A stretch of DNA of 64,000 nt from a filamentous cyanobacterium CCP3 (GTDB lineage Bacteria > Cyanobacteriota > Cyanobacteriia > Phormidesmidales > Phormidesmidaceae). Of the stretch, positions 18,144-27,955 are shown piece by piece (within the stretch, counting starts at the first letter, position 1; the number at the start of each line of letters is the position of its first letter). A program made the position numbers and the translations under genes. The DNA lies in NCBI GenBank assembly GCA_003022385.1, contig PYGV01000004.1:1-64000 (forward strand), in the 5' to 3' direction. The notes beneath the pieces are model-generated. The model had not been told where the DNA came from. It saw nothing but the letters and a program-made list of their open reading frames with translations, and ran no database searches.

Positions 18144-18307
18144 AACTATTTTCAGGAAAACCTGCACCGAAGGATCAAACTTGGCCTTAAGAGAGATCAA
18201 CTTGGGGGTTGAGCCGTCTCGTCACATTTATTTTGGCGCGCTGCGCCTGCCAGTAAGAGTGCCCAAAGACAGTGTTTTAATTGTCTCCAAAGTTAGAACT
18301 ATGCCCT

Positions 18308-18343
18308 AAAAAAACTGCCCCCCGACCGTAGGCCAGAGGGCAG
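18308..18343 (-). terminator. Rho-independent terminator of ndhD
   Basis: Read leftward, CTGCCC...GGGCAG forms a GC-rich hairpin followed by seven T. It lies 30 bases beyond the ndhD stop codon. Confidence 0.75.
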
Positions 18344-18372
18344 CGAGTACCAGATGCACCAGCTTGTTTTGC

Positions 18373-19983
18373 TCAGTCGATTTCTGACACCGTAGGAGTA
18401 GCCAGCTCAGCCACCGTCACTCGAGGGGCCACCATGATGTGGGCGTAGAGCTGCGATGATTGCCCTGCTGCCAGTACGGTTGTCTGCACCTGGCTAGCAA
18501 CCGCCACCGTTTTCGCATCGTAGACCTGCGTAGCCAGCTTGGGATATAGACCAATGCCAATAATAGGCACCAGCAGACAGGCCGCCACAAAAGCTTCGCG
18601 GGGGCGAATGTCAAGCATGTTAGGCACCTTAGCGACTACCTTACCCGCATCACCATAGAAGATGCGACGCAGCATAGAGAGCAAATAGATGGGCGACAGC
18701 ACTACGCCAACCGCAGAACCAATGATAATGACAGTCTTGAAAGCGGTGCTGTAAACGTCGCTAGTGGCCATACCTAAGAACACCGCAATCTCGCTCACAA
18801 AGCCGCTCATGCCAGGCAGAGCCAGAGATCCCATGGAGGCAGCCGTGAAGAAAGCGAAGGTGGTGGGCATTTTGCGCGCTATTCCACCCATATCATCCAT
18901 ATCGAGGGTGTGCGTGCGCTCATAGGTCACCCCAGACAGGAAGAACATAACCGCCGCAATCAGTCCATGGGAGATCATTTGCAGCATCGCACCGCTCATA
19001 CCCAGGGTGGTGAATGCCGAGCAGCCAATCAGAACAAAACCCATGTGAGCCACCGACGAGTAGGCCATGCGACGCTTCAGATTGTCTTGGCCAAAGGCGG
19101 TCATAGAAGCGTAGATGACATTGACCACGCCCAGAATCGCCAGGAACGGCGCAAAGTAGAGATGGGCATCGGGCAGCATCTCAATATTCATTCGAATCAG
19201 GCCATAGCCCGCCATTTTAAGCAGCACCCCGGCCAAAATCATCGATACAGCCGCAGGGGCCTCGCTGTGGGCATCAGGGAGCCAGGTGTGCAGCGGAAAG
19301 ATGGGCAGCTTGACGGCAAAGGCCACTAGAAAAGCCGCATAAATCAGCAGCTGGAAGGTGAGGGAGTAGTCTTTTTGAGCCAGTTCGCTCAGGTTGAAGG
19401 TCACGGTATCGCCATAGAAGGCCATACCCAGGGCAGCGACCAGAATGAAAATAGAGCCGATCGCGGTGTAGAGAATAAATTTAGTGGCCGCATAGTGGCG
19501 CTTTTGCCCACCCCAAATTGAGATCAGCAGGTACACAGGCACCAGCTCAAGCTCCCACATGAGGAAAAACATGACCAAATCCTGAGCCAAAAACACCCCA
19601 ACCTGAGCGCTGTACATAATCAGCAGCAGGCTGAAGTAAAGGCGAGGGCGGCGAGTCACATTCCACGATGCCAGAATGGCTAACGTTGTCACCAGACCAC
19701 TCAGGATGACCAGGGGCATGGCCAAGCCATCGGCCCCAAGCGACCAGGTAAGGCCCACCTGGGGCACCCAGTTGTATTGCTCAACCAGCTGCAAACCAGT
19801 CTGATTGAGGTCATAAAAGTTTGCGAAAGTGTAGAGAATGAGAGAAAACTCGATGAAGCCAATCCCTAGGGCATACCAGCGCAGGGTTTGTCCGTTGCCG
19901 TTGGGTAGCACGGGTATGGGCAAAATTGCCAGCAGGGGCAGAATCACTAGGGTCGTCAGCCACGGAAATTGCTCGATCAGCAT
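18373..19983 (-). CDS. ndhD: NAD(P)H-quinone oxidoreductase subunit 4 (NDH-1)
   Basis: A 536-residue, roughly 14-helix proton-pumping subunit of thylakoid NDH-1, which carries respiratory and cyclic electron flow from ferredoxin to plastoquinone. Antiporter-like motifs are present: [46 protein letters not shown] (pump helix), and [15 protein letters not shown] start at the ATG at 19983 ([12 protein letters not shown]) because the family begins there; upstream in-frame codons add 26 polar residues. No ndhF is adjacent. Paralogues ndhD1 (respiration/cyclic flow) and ndhD2-4 cannot be told apart safely from this sequence alone. Confidence 0.92.
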   Translation of the reverse strand: MLIEQFPWLTTLVILPLLAILPIPVLPNGNGQTLRWYALGIGFIEFSLILYTFANFYDLNQTGLQLVEQYNWVPQVGLTWSLGADGLAMPLVILSGLVTTLAILASWNVTRRPRLYFSLLLIMYSAQVGVFLAQDLVMFFLMWELELVPVYLLISIWGGQKRHYAATKFILYTAIGSIFILVAALGMAFYGDTVTFNLSELAQKDYSLTFQLLIYAAFLVAFAVKLPIFPLHTWLPDAHSEAPAAVSMILAGVLLKMAGYGLIRMNIEMLPDAHLYFAPFLAILGVVNVIYASMTAFGQDNLKRRMAYSSVAHMGFVLIGCSAFTTLGMSGAMLQMISHGLIAAVMFFLSGVTYERTHTLDMDDMGGIARKMPTTFAFFTAASMGSLALPGMSGFVSEIAVFLGMATSDVYSTAFKTVIIIGSAVGVVLSPIYLLSMLRRIFYGDAGKVVAKVPNMLDIRPREAFVAACLLVPIIGIGLYPKLATQVYDAKTVAVASQVQTTVLAAGQSSQLYAHIMVAPRVTVAELATPTVSEID

Positions 19984-20635
19984 GAGAATTCGCGTGAGTA
20001 TTAGTACAAAACAGCCAGCGCACTGGGGTTCCGGTTTTAGTGTCTGACATGAGGCGGACACACATCCCTGGAGGAGCCGTCTGTTAAAAACGGTCTGCCT
20101 CTGCTATTCGCGGCGGCTTGCCCGGGTTGGAGGACTTCAGCGAGCGAATCGTTGCCTAAAAGGCACGACGAAGGAACCGGAGTGCAAGATTGATAGAGAG
20201 ATATACCTATCTTTGCGCCCGTCCTTAGTATAGGAAACTTAATAAACATTTGATACATGATTTCTAGCAGAAATCGCAAAAGATTGACATTCAAACGCCT
20301 GACATGAAGGCTGTGCAAGCATTTGAGGCCAGTTTCATATTTGAATTAATTAAAGCGAGCACTCACATTTATGTATGTCAATGCATCAAAATCTTAATTA
20401 TTGCAACAGTCTGGCCACGAACCCACTGTTCATGGGCAAGGGCTACCGGATCCTCCTGGGCTCAGCTCTACCCCTGCGATCGCGCCCACCGGAAAATGGC
20501 GCAGCCGTGCGCTTCAGCCCCATTGGACAACTCGGTAGGGGCAAGCGGTGGTTTGCCCTCACGAGATACCTGTTCTGATCCAGGGTGGGAAGGAATCCAA
20601 ATTTAGAATCAAGCCATTCGCAGGCCATCGATAGC
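19984..20635. other. 652-base region upstream of ndhD
   Basis: No credible coding sequence on either strand. It contains the leftward ndhD promoter and probably a long leader. An AT-rich stretch (20220-20410) with TTGAATTAATTAAAGC and similar words is the likeliest promoter area. The part next to thrB (20430-20630) is GC-rich and unassigned. I searched for tRNA and riboswitch motifs by eye and found none. Confidence 0.5.
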
Positions 20636-21559
20636 CTAAGCCGCTAACGAGACGCTCGCGCCCTCTGTCTCTAGGGCCAGCACCTGGGCCGTTACCGCCT
20701 GCCCGCTCTGCTGCCAGGCGGCGACCATGGCCTCACGCACCCCAGCGGCGGCTTGAGCCGGGGCCAGGGCCAGCAGGGTAGGACCAGCGCCACTGATGAC
20801 TAAGCCATAGGCCCCGGCCTCGATCGCGGCTGTGGTCACGGTTTCGTAGCCAGAAATCAGGGTTTGGCGGTAGGGCTGGTGGATGCGATCGCCCATTGCT
20901 ACCCGCAGCCAGTCGCCCCGGCCCGTCTCTAGCCCCCGCAGCAGCAGCCCCAGGTGGGCGGTATTAAAAATAGCGTCGGCGCGGCTGTAGGTAGCGGGCA
21001 GCACCTGGCGGGCCGCAGCGGTAGACAGTTCAAAATTTGGGATGGCCACGACAGGGGTAATATCGCCATGCCAGGGAATAGGACAGAGGGTGGAGGAACC
21101 GTCGTCGTTGGCAACGGCCAGCTGACAGCCGCCCACCAGAGCCGGCACGACGTTGTCGGGGTGCCCTTCCAAAGCGATGGCCATCGCCACCAGGGCCGCT
21201 TGATCGAGGGGAGAATCGCACAGGGCGTTGGCCCCGAGCACCCCCCCGACAATGGCGGTTGACGAGCTACCTAAGCCCCGCGCCAGAGGCACATTGAGGT
21301 CGATCGCGATCGCTACCGGCGGCACCGCCCATCCTCTCTGATGGAAGTAGCTGGCAAAGGCTTTGTAGACCAGGTTAGACCCATCGGTCACGACGCGATC
21401 AGCCTCTAACCCCCGTACCTCAATGGCCACCTCCCCCGCTGCCGGGTCAAGCGTGAAGCGAAAGCGGTTGTAGAGGGTGAGCGCTGCGCCTAGACAATCA
21501 AAGCCAGGGCCAATGTTGGCAGTTGTGGCAGGCACAGTCACAGACACAGATGTAGGCAC
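20636..21559 (-). CDS. thrB: Homoserine kinase
   Basis: A GHMP-family kinase (307 aa) that phosphorylates homoserine with ATP, the penultimate step to threonine. Motifs: VPATTANIGPGFDCLGAAL at the N-terminus, the phosphate-binding PLARGLGSSSTAIVGG, GHPDNVVPALVGG, and the C-terminal GLVISGAGPTLLAL. Length is normal. thrS lies about 600 bases upstream in the same direction, with a small exported-protein gene on the other strand between them, so threonine synthesis and its tRNA charging enzyme are near neighbours but not one operon. Confidence 0.94.
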   Translation of the reverse strand: MPTSVSVTVPATTANIGPGFDCLGAALTLYNRFRFTLDPAAGEVAIEVRGLEADRVVTDGSNLVYKAFASYFHQRGWAVPPVAIAIDLNVPLARGLGSSSTAIVGGVLGANALCDSPLDQAALVAMAIALEGHPDNVVPALVGGCQLAVANDDGSSTLCPIPWHGDITPVVAIPNFELSTAAARQVLPATYSRADAIFNTAHLGLLLRGLETGRGDWLRVAMGDRIHQPYRQTLISGYETVTTAAIEAGAYGLVISGAGPTLLALAPAQAAAGVREAMVAAWQQSGQAVTAQVLALETEGASVSLAA

Positions 21560-21714
21560 CGCAAAAGCCTCCGGCGGCTATAAGACCATCAGGCCAAGGA
21601 TAGTATCACTTTTTGAGGTTGACCTGGAGACACAATACAAGGCGACACAACTCAAGCAACATCTTTCTGCCCGTCTCTACAATGGGAGACAGGGAATAGT
21701 TTGAGAGACGTAGC

Positions 21715-22158
21715 ATGACCCTTAAGCCATTGATTCGCGCTGCTTTGGGACTAGGTTTTGGAGCCGGGATGGGCGCGCTGGCGGCGATTGCCCCAGCCAG
21801 CGCCGAGCCGAATCTCGCTAACTCCGTACCTGAACCCGTCGCCCAGGAGAACGAGGGCATGCTAGTGCTGCCCTTTACCGACGTACCGCCCGACCACTGG
21901 GCCTACGAGGCCTTGCTCAACCTGGCTGGCACCTACGGCTGCGTTAGCGGCTACCCCGACGGTACCTTTCGGGGCGAAGCCGCCGTTACACGCTACGAGT
22001 TTGCCGCTGGTATGGACGCCTGTTTGAGCGTAATTTCGAGTCTGGCGCAGCAGCAACAGGCTGAGCAAGATCAGGCTGTCCAGGAGCTGATTGAGGCCAT
22101 GGAGCAGTCCTTACAGGAGCTGCGCCAGCTTGAAACCGAGCTACCAGAGACACCCTAG
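21715..22158 (+). CDS. Small exported SLH-domain protein
   Basis: 147 residues: signal peptide (LIRAALGLGFGAGMGALAAIA, cleavage near ASAEP), one S-layer homology domain (FTDVPPDHWAYEALLNLAGTYGC, GYPDGTFRGEAAVTRYEFAAGMDAC), then a Gln/Glu-rich coiled coil. It matches the N-terminus of cyanobacterial OprB-like porins, where the SLH domain grips peptidoglycan and a coiled coil leads to the beta-barrel, but the barrel is absent and the gene ends normally with TAG. It could be a porin-derived wall-anchoring protein. The 3' end is 2 bases from the convergent thrS stop. Confidence 0.83.
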   Translation: MTLKPLIRAALGLGFGAGMGALAAIAPASAEPNLANSVPEPVAQENEGMLVLPFTDVPPDHWAYEALLNLAGTYGCVSGYPDGTFRGEAAVTRYEFAAGMDACLSVISSLAQQQQAEQDQAVQELIEAMEQSLQELRQLETELPETP

Positions 22159-22160
22159 GG

Positions 22161-23984
22161 CTAGAAATCCTCGCGGGCGGCGATCGCCCCAGCCACCCGT
22201 TCGACCACCTCAGCCACGGGCAGTGCCCCTAGTTCACCCTGGGCACGGGTGCGAATATTGAGGGCGTTGGCCTCCAGTTCCTTTGCGCCGACGACGGCCA
22301 TGATGGGCACCTTGGCCTTTTCGGCATTGCGCACCATCTTGCCGAGGCGATCGCCGCTGGCATCGACCTCCACCCGCACGCCTTTGGCCAGCAGCTGATC
22401 GGCCACCGACTGGGCATACCCCAGCTGCTCTTCAGTTACCGGCAGCAGGCGCATCTGCACGGGCGCCAGCCAGAGCGGAAAGTCCCCGGCATACTCCTCG
22501 ATCAAAATCCCAATCAGCCGCTCCAGCGAGCCGAACGGAGCGCGGTGAATCATCACCGGGCGCTGGCGCGAGCCGTCTTCAGCCACGTACTCCAGGTCAA
22601 AGCGCTCTGGCAGGTTGTAGTCAACCTGGACGGTACCCAGCTGCCACTCGCGATCGAGGGCATCCCTAAAAATAAAGTCCAGCTTTGGACCATAGAAAGC
22701 CGCCTCTCCCGGCGCTTCAAAATAATCCATGCCCAGGGTCTGCACAGCCCGCCGAATGGCCGTTTGAGACGCTTCCCATACCTCGTCACCGCCAATATAC
22801 TTGGTGGATTCGGGGTCTCGGAAGCTCAGGCGAGCTTTGAAGTTCTTGAGCTTCAAACTGCGGAACACCGAGAGAATTAAATCCACCACCTTGAGAAACT
22901 CGTCATCGAGCTGTTCAGGGCGCACAAACAGGTGAGAATCATCCACCGTAAAGCCTCGCACTCGGGTCAGTCCGCCCAGCTCTCCCGACTGCTCGTAGCG
23001 ATACACCGTGCCAAACTCCGCCAGCCGCAGCGGCAGTTCTCGGTACGACCTGAGCTCGCTCTTATAAATCTGAATATGAAAAGGGCAGTTCATGGGTTTC
23101 ATGACAAAGCCCTCCTCCGCCGAGCGAGCCTTATCATCGTCGGCCATTAAAGGGAACATATCTTCCCGGTAGTTCTGCCAGTGGCCAGAGATCTTAAAAA
23201 GATCTACGCGAGCAATGTGAGGGGTCACGACTCCCAGATAGCCCCGCTTGGTCTGCTCTTCTTTAAGGAATGTTTCTAGGGTAGAGCGCAGCACCGTGCC
23301 CTTGGGCGTCCAGAGCGGCAGACCCGGCCCCACATCGTCGGCAAAAATAAACAGGCCCAGTTCTTTACCCAGCTTGCGGTGGTCGCGGCGCTTGGCCTCT
23401 TCGCGGCGGCGCTTGTACTCCTGCAGCTGCTCCGGCGTCTCCCAGGCTGTACCGTAGATGCGCTGGAGCTGGGCACGGTTCTCATCGCCGCGCCAGTAGG
23501 CCCCGGCCACACTCTCTAGTTCAAACGCCTTGGGGTTGAGATCGGCAGTACTGGCAACGTGGGGGCCAGCGCACAGGTCCCACCACTGGTCACCCAGGTG
23601 ATAAAGGGTGATGGGGTCTTGCAGGTCCTGTAAAATTTCGAGCTTGTAGGGCTCTCCCAGAGCCTCAATGCGGCGCTGAGCTTCGTCTCGGGTGACGGTT
23701 TCTTCAACCACCGGCAGCCCCTTGTTGATGATTTTGATCATCTCTTTTTTAATCGCCTTCAGATCCTGCTCGGTAAAAGGCTCAGGGCTGTCGAAATCGT
23801 AGTAGAAGCCATAGTCAATCGAGGGGCCAATGGTGACTTGGGCCTTAGGGAATAGAATCTGCACCGCCATCGCCATCACATGGGAGAAGGTGTGGCGAAT
23901 ACGCTTGAGGTTCTCTGACTCACTGGTGCGAGGCAGGGCAATGGAAGCGCTCGATTGAGGAGCAGACAAGTCAGTTTGAGCCAT
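22161..23984 (-). CDS. thrS: Threonyl-tRNA synthetase lacking the TGS domain
   Basis: Class II synthetase (607 aa) that joins threonine to tRNA-Thr. After about 27 residues it begins directly with the editing domain, with HTFSH (HxxxH) and CAGPH (CxxxH) as zinc-like editing motifs. Next come motif 1-3 of the catalytic core (RVRGFTVDDSHLFVR, PFGSLERLIGILIEEYAGDFPLWLAPVQ) with zinc ligands MNCPFH, and the anticodon-binding domain (last 110 residues). The E. coli enzyme carries an extra N-terminal TGS domain that is missing here; I believe this is usual for cyanobacterial ThrRS. No T-box-like leader was recognised. Confidence 0.94.
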   Translation of the reverse strand: MAQTDLSAPQSSASIALPRTSESENLKRIRHTFSHVMAMAVQILFPKAQVTIGPSIDYGFYYDFDSPEPFTEQDLKAIKKEMIKIINKGLPVVEETVTRDEAQRRIEALGEPYKLEILQDLQDPITLYHLGDQWWDLCAGPHVASTADLNPKAFELESVAGAYWRGDENRAQLQRIYGTAWETPEQLQEYKRRREEAKRRDHRKLGKELGLFIFADDVGPGLPLWTPKGTVLRSTLETFLKEEQTKRGYLGVVTPHIARVDLFKISGHWQNYREDMFPLMADDDKARSAEEGFVMKPMNCPFHIQIYKSELRSYRELPLRLAEFGTVYRYEQSGELGGLTRVRGFTVDDSHLFVRPEQLDDEFLKVVDLILSVFRSLKLKNFKARLSFRDPESTKYIGGDEVWEASQTAIRRAVQTLGMDYFEAPGEAAFYGPKLDFIFRDALDREWQLGTVQVDYNLPERFDLEYVAEDGSRQRPVMIHRAPFGSLERLIGILIEEYAGDFPLWLAPVQMRLLPVTEEQLGYAQSVADQLLAKGVRVEVDASGDRLGKMVRNAEKAKVPIMAVVGAKELEANALNIRTRAQGELGALPVAEVVERVAGAIAAREDF

Positions 23985-24320
23985 TGGTCAACGCTGAAGG
24001 CAAAATAAGGATTTGACCTCTAGTTTAGCGACTATTGGGTAAAGCCAAGGTCAAGCTAGCGTCTGGAAGTACGGTTATCTACCCTTTGGCTGGGGAAATA
24101 TCTGACTCAATTGACCGCTCGCTTAGGTACACTGAGGGGAGTGATGACCCAGTGAAGCGATCCACAGTCATCACTTACAGGATAAGTACAGACCAGAATT
24201 GCGCCTTTGCATTCTTGTGCTATGCTGTGTTCCTGAATCTAGGGTCAATGCCTGCGCAAGTTTCAAGGGTGTGCAGATTCTCCCGGTTCAACGTTCTGAA
24301 GAGCTTTTTAAATCGAAAAT
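23985..24320. other. Divergent intergenic region
   Basis: Contains the thrS promoter (leftward) and that of the 78-residue gene (rightward). TTGCGC at 24199 and TATGCT at 24221, 16 bases apart, could be a promoter for the latter. A 97-codon rightward frame at 24035-24328 is discounted: it has no family features and overlaps the better-supported start at 24321. Confidence 0.45.
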
Positions 24321-24557
24321 ATGACTGAAGCAATTGCCGACTTAGTTGTCGCTCACCCAATGGTGAAATTTCAGCGCCAAGTTGAGTCTTTAGTTAAGAA
24401 GTCCAAAGTTGTAAGCCCCAGCGACCCCATCTGGAAAATCGCTTTTCTGTTTGGCGATGACTGGGCCCATTGGAAGCAAGAACTAGAAGAATTCGACTTT
24501 TCAACTCAAGATCCAATCCAGGAGCTGCTGGCGGTGCAGTCTTGGGAAGAGGAATGA
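24321..24557 (+). CDS. Small conserved hypothetical protein, 78 aa
   Basis: Not recognised. The protein is acidic and aromatic in its C-terminal half (WKIAFLFGDDWAHWKQELEEF, QSWEEE), with no signal peptide. Codon use is ordinary and the start (ATG at 24321) follows an AT-rich leader, so it looks like a real small gene. It is convergent with the PP2C phosphatase gene about 90 bases away. No function is proposed. Confidence 0.6.
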   Translation: MTEAIADLVVAHPMVKFQRQVESLVKKSKVVSPSDPIWKIAFLFGDDWAHWKQELEEFDFSTQDPIQELLAVQSWEEE

Positions 24558-24648
24558 TGAAGCGGGCTGCGATCGCTGGCTAAATCGGGCATTGCCCTCA
24601 ACTTAGTCAGCCAGCCCTGGCCAACCGCCATTATTCATCAACCTGTGA

Positions 24649-26532
24649 CTATTCAACCATCGACATCATGTCTGGTTGGAGCTTGATACGCACAAGAATG
24701 GCCGTGATATTATCATGGCCATTCTTTTCGTTGGCCAAGTCGATCAGATGGGCAGCACCGCTGATGAGGTTAGCCCTGGAACTCAATAGCTCAGAAATAT
24801 GGGAATCCACATGGCGCTCGAGCAGATCGTTGTCGCTCAGCCCGTCTGAACATAGAACCAGCAGGGTATCTTCAGTAATTTCGTGGTAAGCAATGCTGGG
24901 TGTTAGATCTTCTTTGCTCCTCGGCCCCAGAGCTTGAGTCAGTTGATAGGCATCGGGGCGGGCGTAGGCCAGGGCTGGCTCCACTCCCCGGTTGATTTCT
25001 CGCTGCCCCACCTCATGGTCGAGGGTTAGCTGCCGCAGCCCCACGCGTTTGCTGTAGCTATACAGACGGCTATCGCCCACATGCACCACAGCCATCTCCA
25101 GGTTATGCACCAGTACCATCACCAGCGTGGTGCCCATACGGCCTATCCCAGAGGTTGCATTCGACTGGTTGATATCAAAGAGAGCCTGGTTGGCGGTGAA
25201 CACAGCCTGGTAGAGAACATCTTGCTCAGGCAGGCGATCGCCGCTCCAGTGCTGGCTCAAATACTCTCGCAATGTGCGTACCGCTAGCTGACTAGCCACT
25301 TCTCCCGAAGCGTGGCCGCCCATACCGTCGCAAAGAATGTAGAGCCCTTTGGCTCGCATTACGCTGCCCTGAGGACCGCTGACCCGGTGGAGTTGAGTCT
25401 GGGAGAAAAACCAGTCTTCGTTGTGGTGGCGCTGCTGACCCACATGGCTTTGGCCGGCATCATCGAGGCCAGCCAGCTTCATGGGCAACACCATCGTGGG
25501 TGCTTCAATCAGGCCAGTGCCATCGTCGTCGGTTAATTCTTGCGTATCAAAAGCGGCGTCTGTGTCCAGGTCACAGTCGTCGGCAACAGCGGCCCTGGCG
25601 ATCGCCGGGATCGGCCCATTCTCTTCGTCAGCAAAGCCATTCACTTCAGCACCGCTAAGCTCGTGATCAACGTCGTCGTGCCACTGGGGAGCCGCCCCTT
25701 CTAAGCCAGGCAGCGGGTAGTCCTGGGCAGCTTCGGCCAGGGTTTCTTGCACATGCTTGATGTCGGTGACGGTGCCCTCGCTCAGGTCACTGACCAAGGT
25801 TTGCACCTTGAGCGGCAGATCTTGACCACGGCTCAGCAGGGTTTGCCACATTTGCCCTAAAACCTGTAGCGGCAAGGGCGACTGGCGACCGACAGCGTCG
25901 ATCTGCGTGAGACACAGCAGGCTGTTTTCATTCAGAGTTAGCCGCTGAGGGTTGAGCAGGGTAGCCTGCCCCTGCCACGGCGCCAGAGCCTGCCAGAGCA
26001 GCGTCATTTCAAACAGCCACTGAATGCGCTGTAGCGGCTCATCAATAGCTAGCCAACCCGTTGACAGGGGTAGCCAGATAGTTCGATCTTCAATCAGTAG
26101 GAGGGTGCGCTGGGGTGTCCGCCATACGTGGTGTAGCTCAGGAATAGCCGGAAAGTAGTCAGCCTGGAGGGCCAGGTAGGGATAGGCCTCCGGTGGTACC
26201 CCAGCGGCTAAAGGATGGGTGTTCGGATCGAGGGCAGGCGTATCTAGCCAGGCCGCCTGTAGAGCCTGTAGCGGCGAGTCAGCCTCGGGCTGACAATCAA
26301 TCACTACCAGGGGTGCCGGACTGGCCGCTCCTGGTAGGGCGGGTGAGGCAATCAGCCGATAGCGGCGATCGCAGTCGAGGTAGCCATCGCTACTCAGCTC
26401 ATCGGGGGCGATTGCCGTCGCCGCCGGGCCAGGAATATCAATCACCCGCCAACGCTGAAGTGGCTGCCCACACTGCTCGCAGGACCGCTGTGAATCAGGG
26501 TTTTCAAACTCACAAAAAGGGCAGGTTAGCAT
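24649..26532 (-). CDS. PP2C-type Ser/Thr phosphatase with zinc ribbon and kinase-like N-terminal region
   Basis: 627 residues. The N-terminus is a zinc ribbon (CPFCEFENPDSQRSCEQCG). Residues about 50-270 look like a degenerate protein-kinase-like region with no recognisable catalytic residues. An acidic linker precedes a full PP2C domain (about 355-620) with all metal-binding motifs: RHHNEDWF, CDGMGGHASGE, MGTTLVMVL, HVGDSRLY, CSDGLSD and GHDNITA. It should remove phosphate from Ser/Thr on proteins in the cytoplasm. The ribbon and pseudo-kinase part may select the target. No kinase gene is adjacent. Confidence 0.9.
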   Translation of the reverse strand: MLTCPFCEFENPDSQRSCEQCGQPLQRWRVIDIPGPAATAIAPDELSSDGYLDCDRRYRLIASPALPGAASPAPLVVIDCQPEADSPLQALQAAWLDTPALDPNTHPLAAGVPPEAYPYLALQADYFPAIPELHHVWRTPQRTLLLIEDRTIWLPLSTGWLAIDEPLQRIQWLFEMTLLWQALAPWQGQATLLNPQRLTLNENSLLCLTQIDAVGRQSPLPLQVLGQMWQTLLSRGQDLPLKVQTLVSDLSEGTVTDIKHVQETLAEAAQDYPLPGLEGAAPQWHDDVDHELSGAEVNGFADEENGPIPAIARAAVADDCDLDTDAAFDTQELTDDDGTGLIEAPTMVLPMKLAGLDDAGQSHVGQQRHHNEDWFFSQTQLHRVSGPQGSVMRAKGLYILCDGMGGHASGEVASQLAVRTLREYLSQHWSGDRLPEQDVLYQAVFTANQALFDINQSNATSGIGRMGTTLVMVLVHNLEMAVVHVGDSRLYSYSKRVGLRQLTLDHEVGQREINRGVEPALAYARPDAYQLTQALGPRSKEDLTPSIAYHEITEDTLLVLCSDGLSDNDLLERHVDSHISELLSSRANLISGAAHLIDLANEKNGHDNITAILVRIKLQPDMMSMVE

Positions 26533-26815
26533 CCTAGCGGTGATCCAAAATTAGGCCGGTCAGCCAGCGTATCGGGGCCATCACCCTGAGTAAGGTTTCG
26601 AAATTAAGCATTTCGCTGGAGATTAAGACAGGCTTTCACACAACAGGTGAACACACCCTATTGTTAAAAAGGCCAGGGTATAGCACGTTTAAAGTATGGC
26701 ATGGGTAAATCCCAAAGCTGCCCTACCGCAAGCTCATGGTAACTTACTGCCCCTGCCGTAACATGCTCAAACCAGCGATTCTTGACTTAACAGGCCCTAT
26801 GGCTGAGGTCAGCCT

Positions 26816-27412
26816 CTAGAGCTGCAGGAGCCGGTGGCGCTCGTCAGCGGTGGCAGACCGCCATTGACCTGGCTTTAAAGTACCCAATTGCAGGTGGGCG
26901 ATCGCCACGCGCACCAGCCGCAAGGTGGGGTGCCCCACCGCCGCCGTCATGCGGCGCACCTGGCGGTTTTTGCCCTCCTGGAGGGTCATCTCCAGCCAGG
27001 CCGTTGGAATGCTCTGACGAAAGCGAATGGGCGGCTCGCGCGGCGGCAGGGTCGGTGCCACCATGAGACTTTCAACCTGGCAGGGCCGAGTGCGATAGCC
27101 CTTGATCGTTACCCCCTGGCGGAGCTGAGCCAGGGCAGCGGCAGACGGCACCTGCTCGACCTGCACCCAGTAGGTGCGGGGGTGGGCAAAGCGCGGATCG
27201 CTGAGTCGGTGCTGCACTCGACCGTGGTTGGTCAACAGCATTAACCCTTCGCTGTCGCGATCGAGGCGACCCACCGGATAGACATCCGCCACCGGAATAA
27301 AGTCTTTGAGGGTAAGGCGAGGCTCAGCGGCAGAAACGGGCGGCGTGGTACCCTCGCCAAACTGGCTGAGCACGTTGTAGGGCTTGTAAAACAAGATGTA
27401 CTGATAGGCCAT
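26816..27412 (-). CDS. rRNA pseudouridine synthase, RsuA/RluE family
   Basis: 198 residues. Converts a uridine in ribosomal RNA to pseudouridine. The catalytic Asp51 is in GRLDRDSEGLMLLTN; other family motifs are ILFYKPYNVLSQF at the N-terminus and MTLQEGKNRQVRRM near the C-terminus. It lacks an S4 domain, as RluE does, which makes RluE (23S rRNA) the best guess. I start at the ATG at 27412 (MAYQYILFYKP) rather than 27490, because the earlier codons encode a polar stretch outside the family. Confidence 0.88.
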   Translation of the reverse strand: MAYQYILFYKPYNVLSQFGEGTTPPVSAAEPRLTLKDFIPVADVYPVGRLDRDSEGLMLLTNHGRVQHRLSDPRFAHPRTYWVQVEQVPSAAALAQLRQGVTIKGYRTRPCQVESLMVAPTLPPREPPIRFRQSIPTAWLEMTLQEGKNRQVRRMTAAVGHPTLRLVRVAIAHLQLGTLKPGQWRSATADERHRLLQL

Positions 27413-27631
27413 CGTGGCTACAGGCCACAGAGGGGCAAAGCGGGGCCGGATTTTGCGTAGATCAGCCAATCGCAGCTCCAGGAAGACCAATTACCGCGAT
27501 CGCGGTATGAATCTCTGGCTAAGAGCTGCAACATTTCATTGCAACTCTTGTGGAAATGTTGAGAAACCACAGCGGTCAGAGTCAGACCGATATGCTGAAC
27601 TCTATAAGATCGATTGTGGCAGGACAACACC

Positions 27632-27940
27632 ATGGAATTTGGGAATAAGTATCGTTTCTCTTGCACCCTCACCTTTGGCGACATCTATGGTCAAATTATT
27701 GCCTGGCTGGTGATTTTGTTTATCAGCTTGGCGGCATCGCTGGCTCTGATGGGTGCGCGGCAACCTGTGGTCGCCCTGGCTACTGTTGGGCTAATTCTGG
27801 TACTGTCGCTGCCTTTTTTGCTGTTTGCCTTTGTAACAACACTGTTTAACCACATTGAGTTTGAGCCGGTAGAGGCCAGTCAGTCAGCTCCTAACCGTCC
27901 AGAGCGAACGGTTAGCTCTACCTCTCCGGCTCGCGCTTAA
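27632..27940 (+). CDS. Small two-helix membrane protein
   Basis: 102 residues with two transmembrane segments (IIAWLVILFISLAASLAL and ATVGLILVLSLPFLLFAFVTTLF) and a Ser/Pro-rich soluble tail. AGGA precedes the ATG at 27632, which decides the start over a GTG at 27614. Function unknown. It is convergent with the TPR gene 16 bases away. Confidence 0.65.
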   Translation: MEFGNKYRFSCTLTFGDIYGQIIAWLVILFISLAASLALMGARQPVVALATVGLILVLSLPFLLFAFVTTLFNHIEFEPVEASQSAPNRPERTVSSTSPARA

Positions 27941-27955
27941 GCAGATCTATAGCGG

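Noticed and set aside
19984-20635. Riboswitch or tRNA in the long ndhD upstream region
   Set aside because: I compared both strands by eye with known motifs and saw no conserved blocks or cloverleaf; a covariance search would be needed to exclude it.
24035-24328. 97-codon rightward frame before the 78-residue gene
   Set aside because: Overlaps the promoter region and the better-supported start; no motif or ribosome site.
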